From the NCBI GenBank assembly GCA_947095585.1, contig OX352762.1:47111335-47175334 (forward strand): a stretch of DNA of 64,000 bases. Reading direction: 5' to 3'. The notes under the pieces were generated by a model. It was not told where the DNA came from. It was given only the letters and a program-made list of their open reading frames with translations, and ran no database searches. Source of the DNA: Nephrocerus scutellatus. Taxonomy: Eukaryota; Arthropoda; Insecta; Diptera; Pipunculidae. Shown here piece by piece: positions 63,648 to 64,000 of the stretch. Each line of letters opens with the position of its first letter. Within the stretch, counting starts at the first letter, position 1. A program made the position numbers and the translations under genes.

Positions 63648-64000
63648 TCGCTTGAGAAATTGATTTGTTCCAGAAATTCCAGACCATAATGATCATATTC
63701 CAGAATTTCCATAGGAAGAAGTCTTATAGTCGCATATTAGTTCTACATTCCGAATTTCATGCAAATCGCTTGAGAAATTGATTTGTTCCAGAAATTCCAG
63801 ACCATAATGATCATATTCCAGAATTTCCATAGGAAGAAGTCTTATAGTCGCATATTAGTTCTACATTCCGAATTTCATGCTAATCGCTTGAGAAATTGAT
63901 TTGTTCCAGAAATTCCAGACCATAATGATCATATTCCAGAATTTCCATAGGAAGAAATCTTATAGTCGCATCTTAGTTCTACATTCCGAATTTCATGCGA

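Larger units (their letters stand above)
28555..64000 (+). repeat. Satellite array B, 118-bp monomer, about 300 units
   Basis: This is the same satellite as array A in the same orientation, continuing past the right edge. Its first part copies the start of array A. From about 34.2 kb it has its own variant set that I did not see in array A: ggaacaagtc, attccgaaagttcc, aataatcgcatc and gcatattag. It also holds length variants absent from array A: seven 88-bp and five 97-bp monomers. No LINE or other insertion interrupts the 35.4 kb. Confidence 0.97.

Noticed and set aside
2620..63663. Dozens of 60-106 codon open frames on both strands (for example 3972-4250, 6525-6737, 37411-37695), many identical
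   Set aside because: They are the 118-bp satellite read in different phases. 118 is not a multiple of three, the frames break every one to three monomers, they occur on both strands, and single-base losses are tolerated without compensation. No domain or signal is visible.
1684..64000. CRISPR-like regular repetition
   Set aside because: There are no unique spacers: the whole 118-bp period is repeated, there are no cas genes, and the context is a eukaryotic LINE.
1684..64000. CENP-B box in the monomer
   Set aside because: The minus strand contains TTCGCATGAAATTCGG, which fits the first half of the box (TTCGnnnnA), but the required CGGG is displaced by two bases and reads CGGA. This is not a match.
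1684..64000. Inverted satellite segments or other transposons hidden in the arrays
   Set aside because: All monomers read run in the same direction, and the only non-satellite interruption besides the LINEs is the 18-bp filler tract.

Overview
This window is eukaryotic repeat DNA, most likely from an insect or other arthropod; the species cannot be named from it. The evidence is one non-LTR retrotransposon (LINE) of the jockey/CR1 superfamily embedded in a very long head-to-tail satellite. The satellite monomer is 118 bp, about 36% GC, and always in the same orientation. I see no host gene, tRNA, rRNA, CRISPR array or bacterial operon. The many short open frames in the satellite are by-products of the repeat.

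Layout: 1-1683 is the 5' part of LINE copy 1 on the minus strand, cut by the window edge. 1684-23904 is satellite array A, about 188 monomers. 23905-28554 is LINE copy 2, minus strand, about 4.65 kb and apparently full length: 3' tail, reverse transcriptase, endonuclease, spacer, ORF1 and 5' UTR. 28555-64000 is satellite array B, about 300 monomers, running off the right edge.

The two LINE copies are 26,871 bp apart. Over the 1683 bases they share I found one substitution, and both have the same 5' junction with the satellite. The next roughly 300 bp of satellite also match almost perfectly. They are therefore one insertion copied together with its satellite, not two insertions. Both arrays contain nested higher-order blocks (1180, 2249, 2368, 2833, 3106, about 3.4-3.7 and about 5.2 kb, and a 23.7 kb displaced copy). 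Their offsets are whole multiples of 118 bp plus a few identifiable indels, as expected from in-register unequal exchange.

LINE copy 2 keeps all endonuclease and reverse transcriptase signature motifs, but ORF2 is broken by two single-base shifts (near 26,642-26,672 and near 25,756). ORF1 is intact in both copies. It is a coiled-coil/RRM type protein without CCHC knuckles. The 5' end carries a DPE-like GGACGTG about 27 nt from the first base, as in the internal promoters of jockey-like elements.

The most informative satellite observation is a set of length variants (148, 88 and 97 bp). They are explained by exchange or slippage between two pairs of short direct repeats inside the monomer, TTCCAGAA 30 bp apart and ATTCCAGA 21 bp apart.
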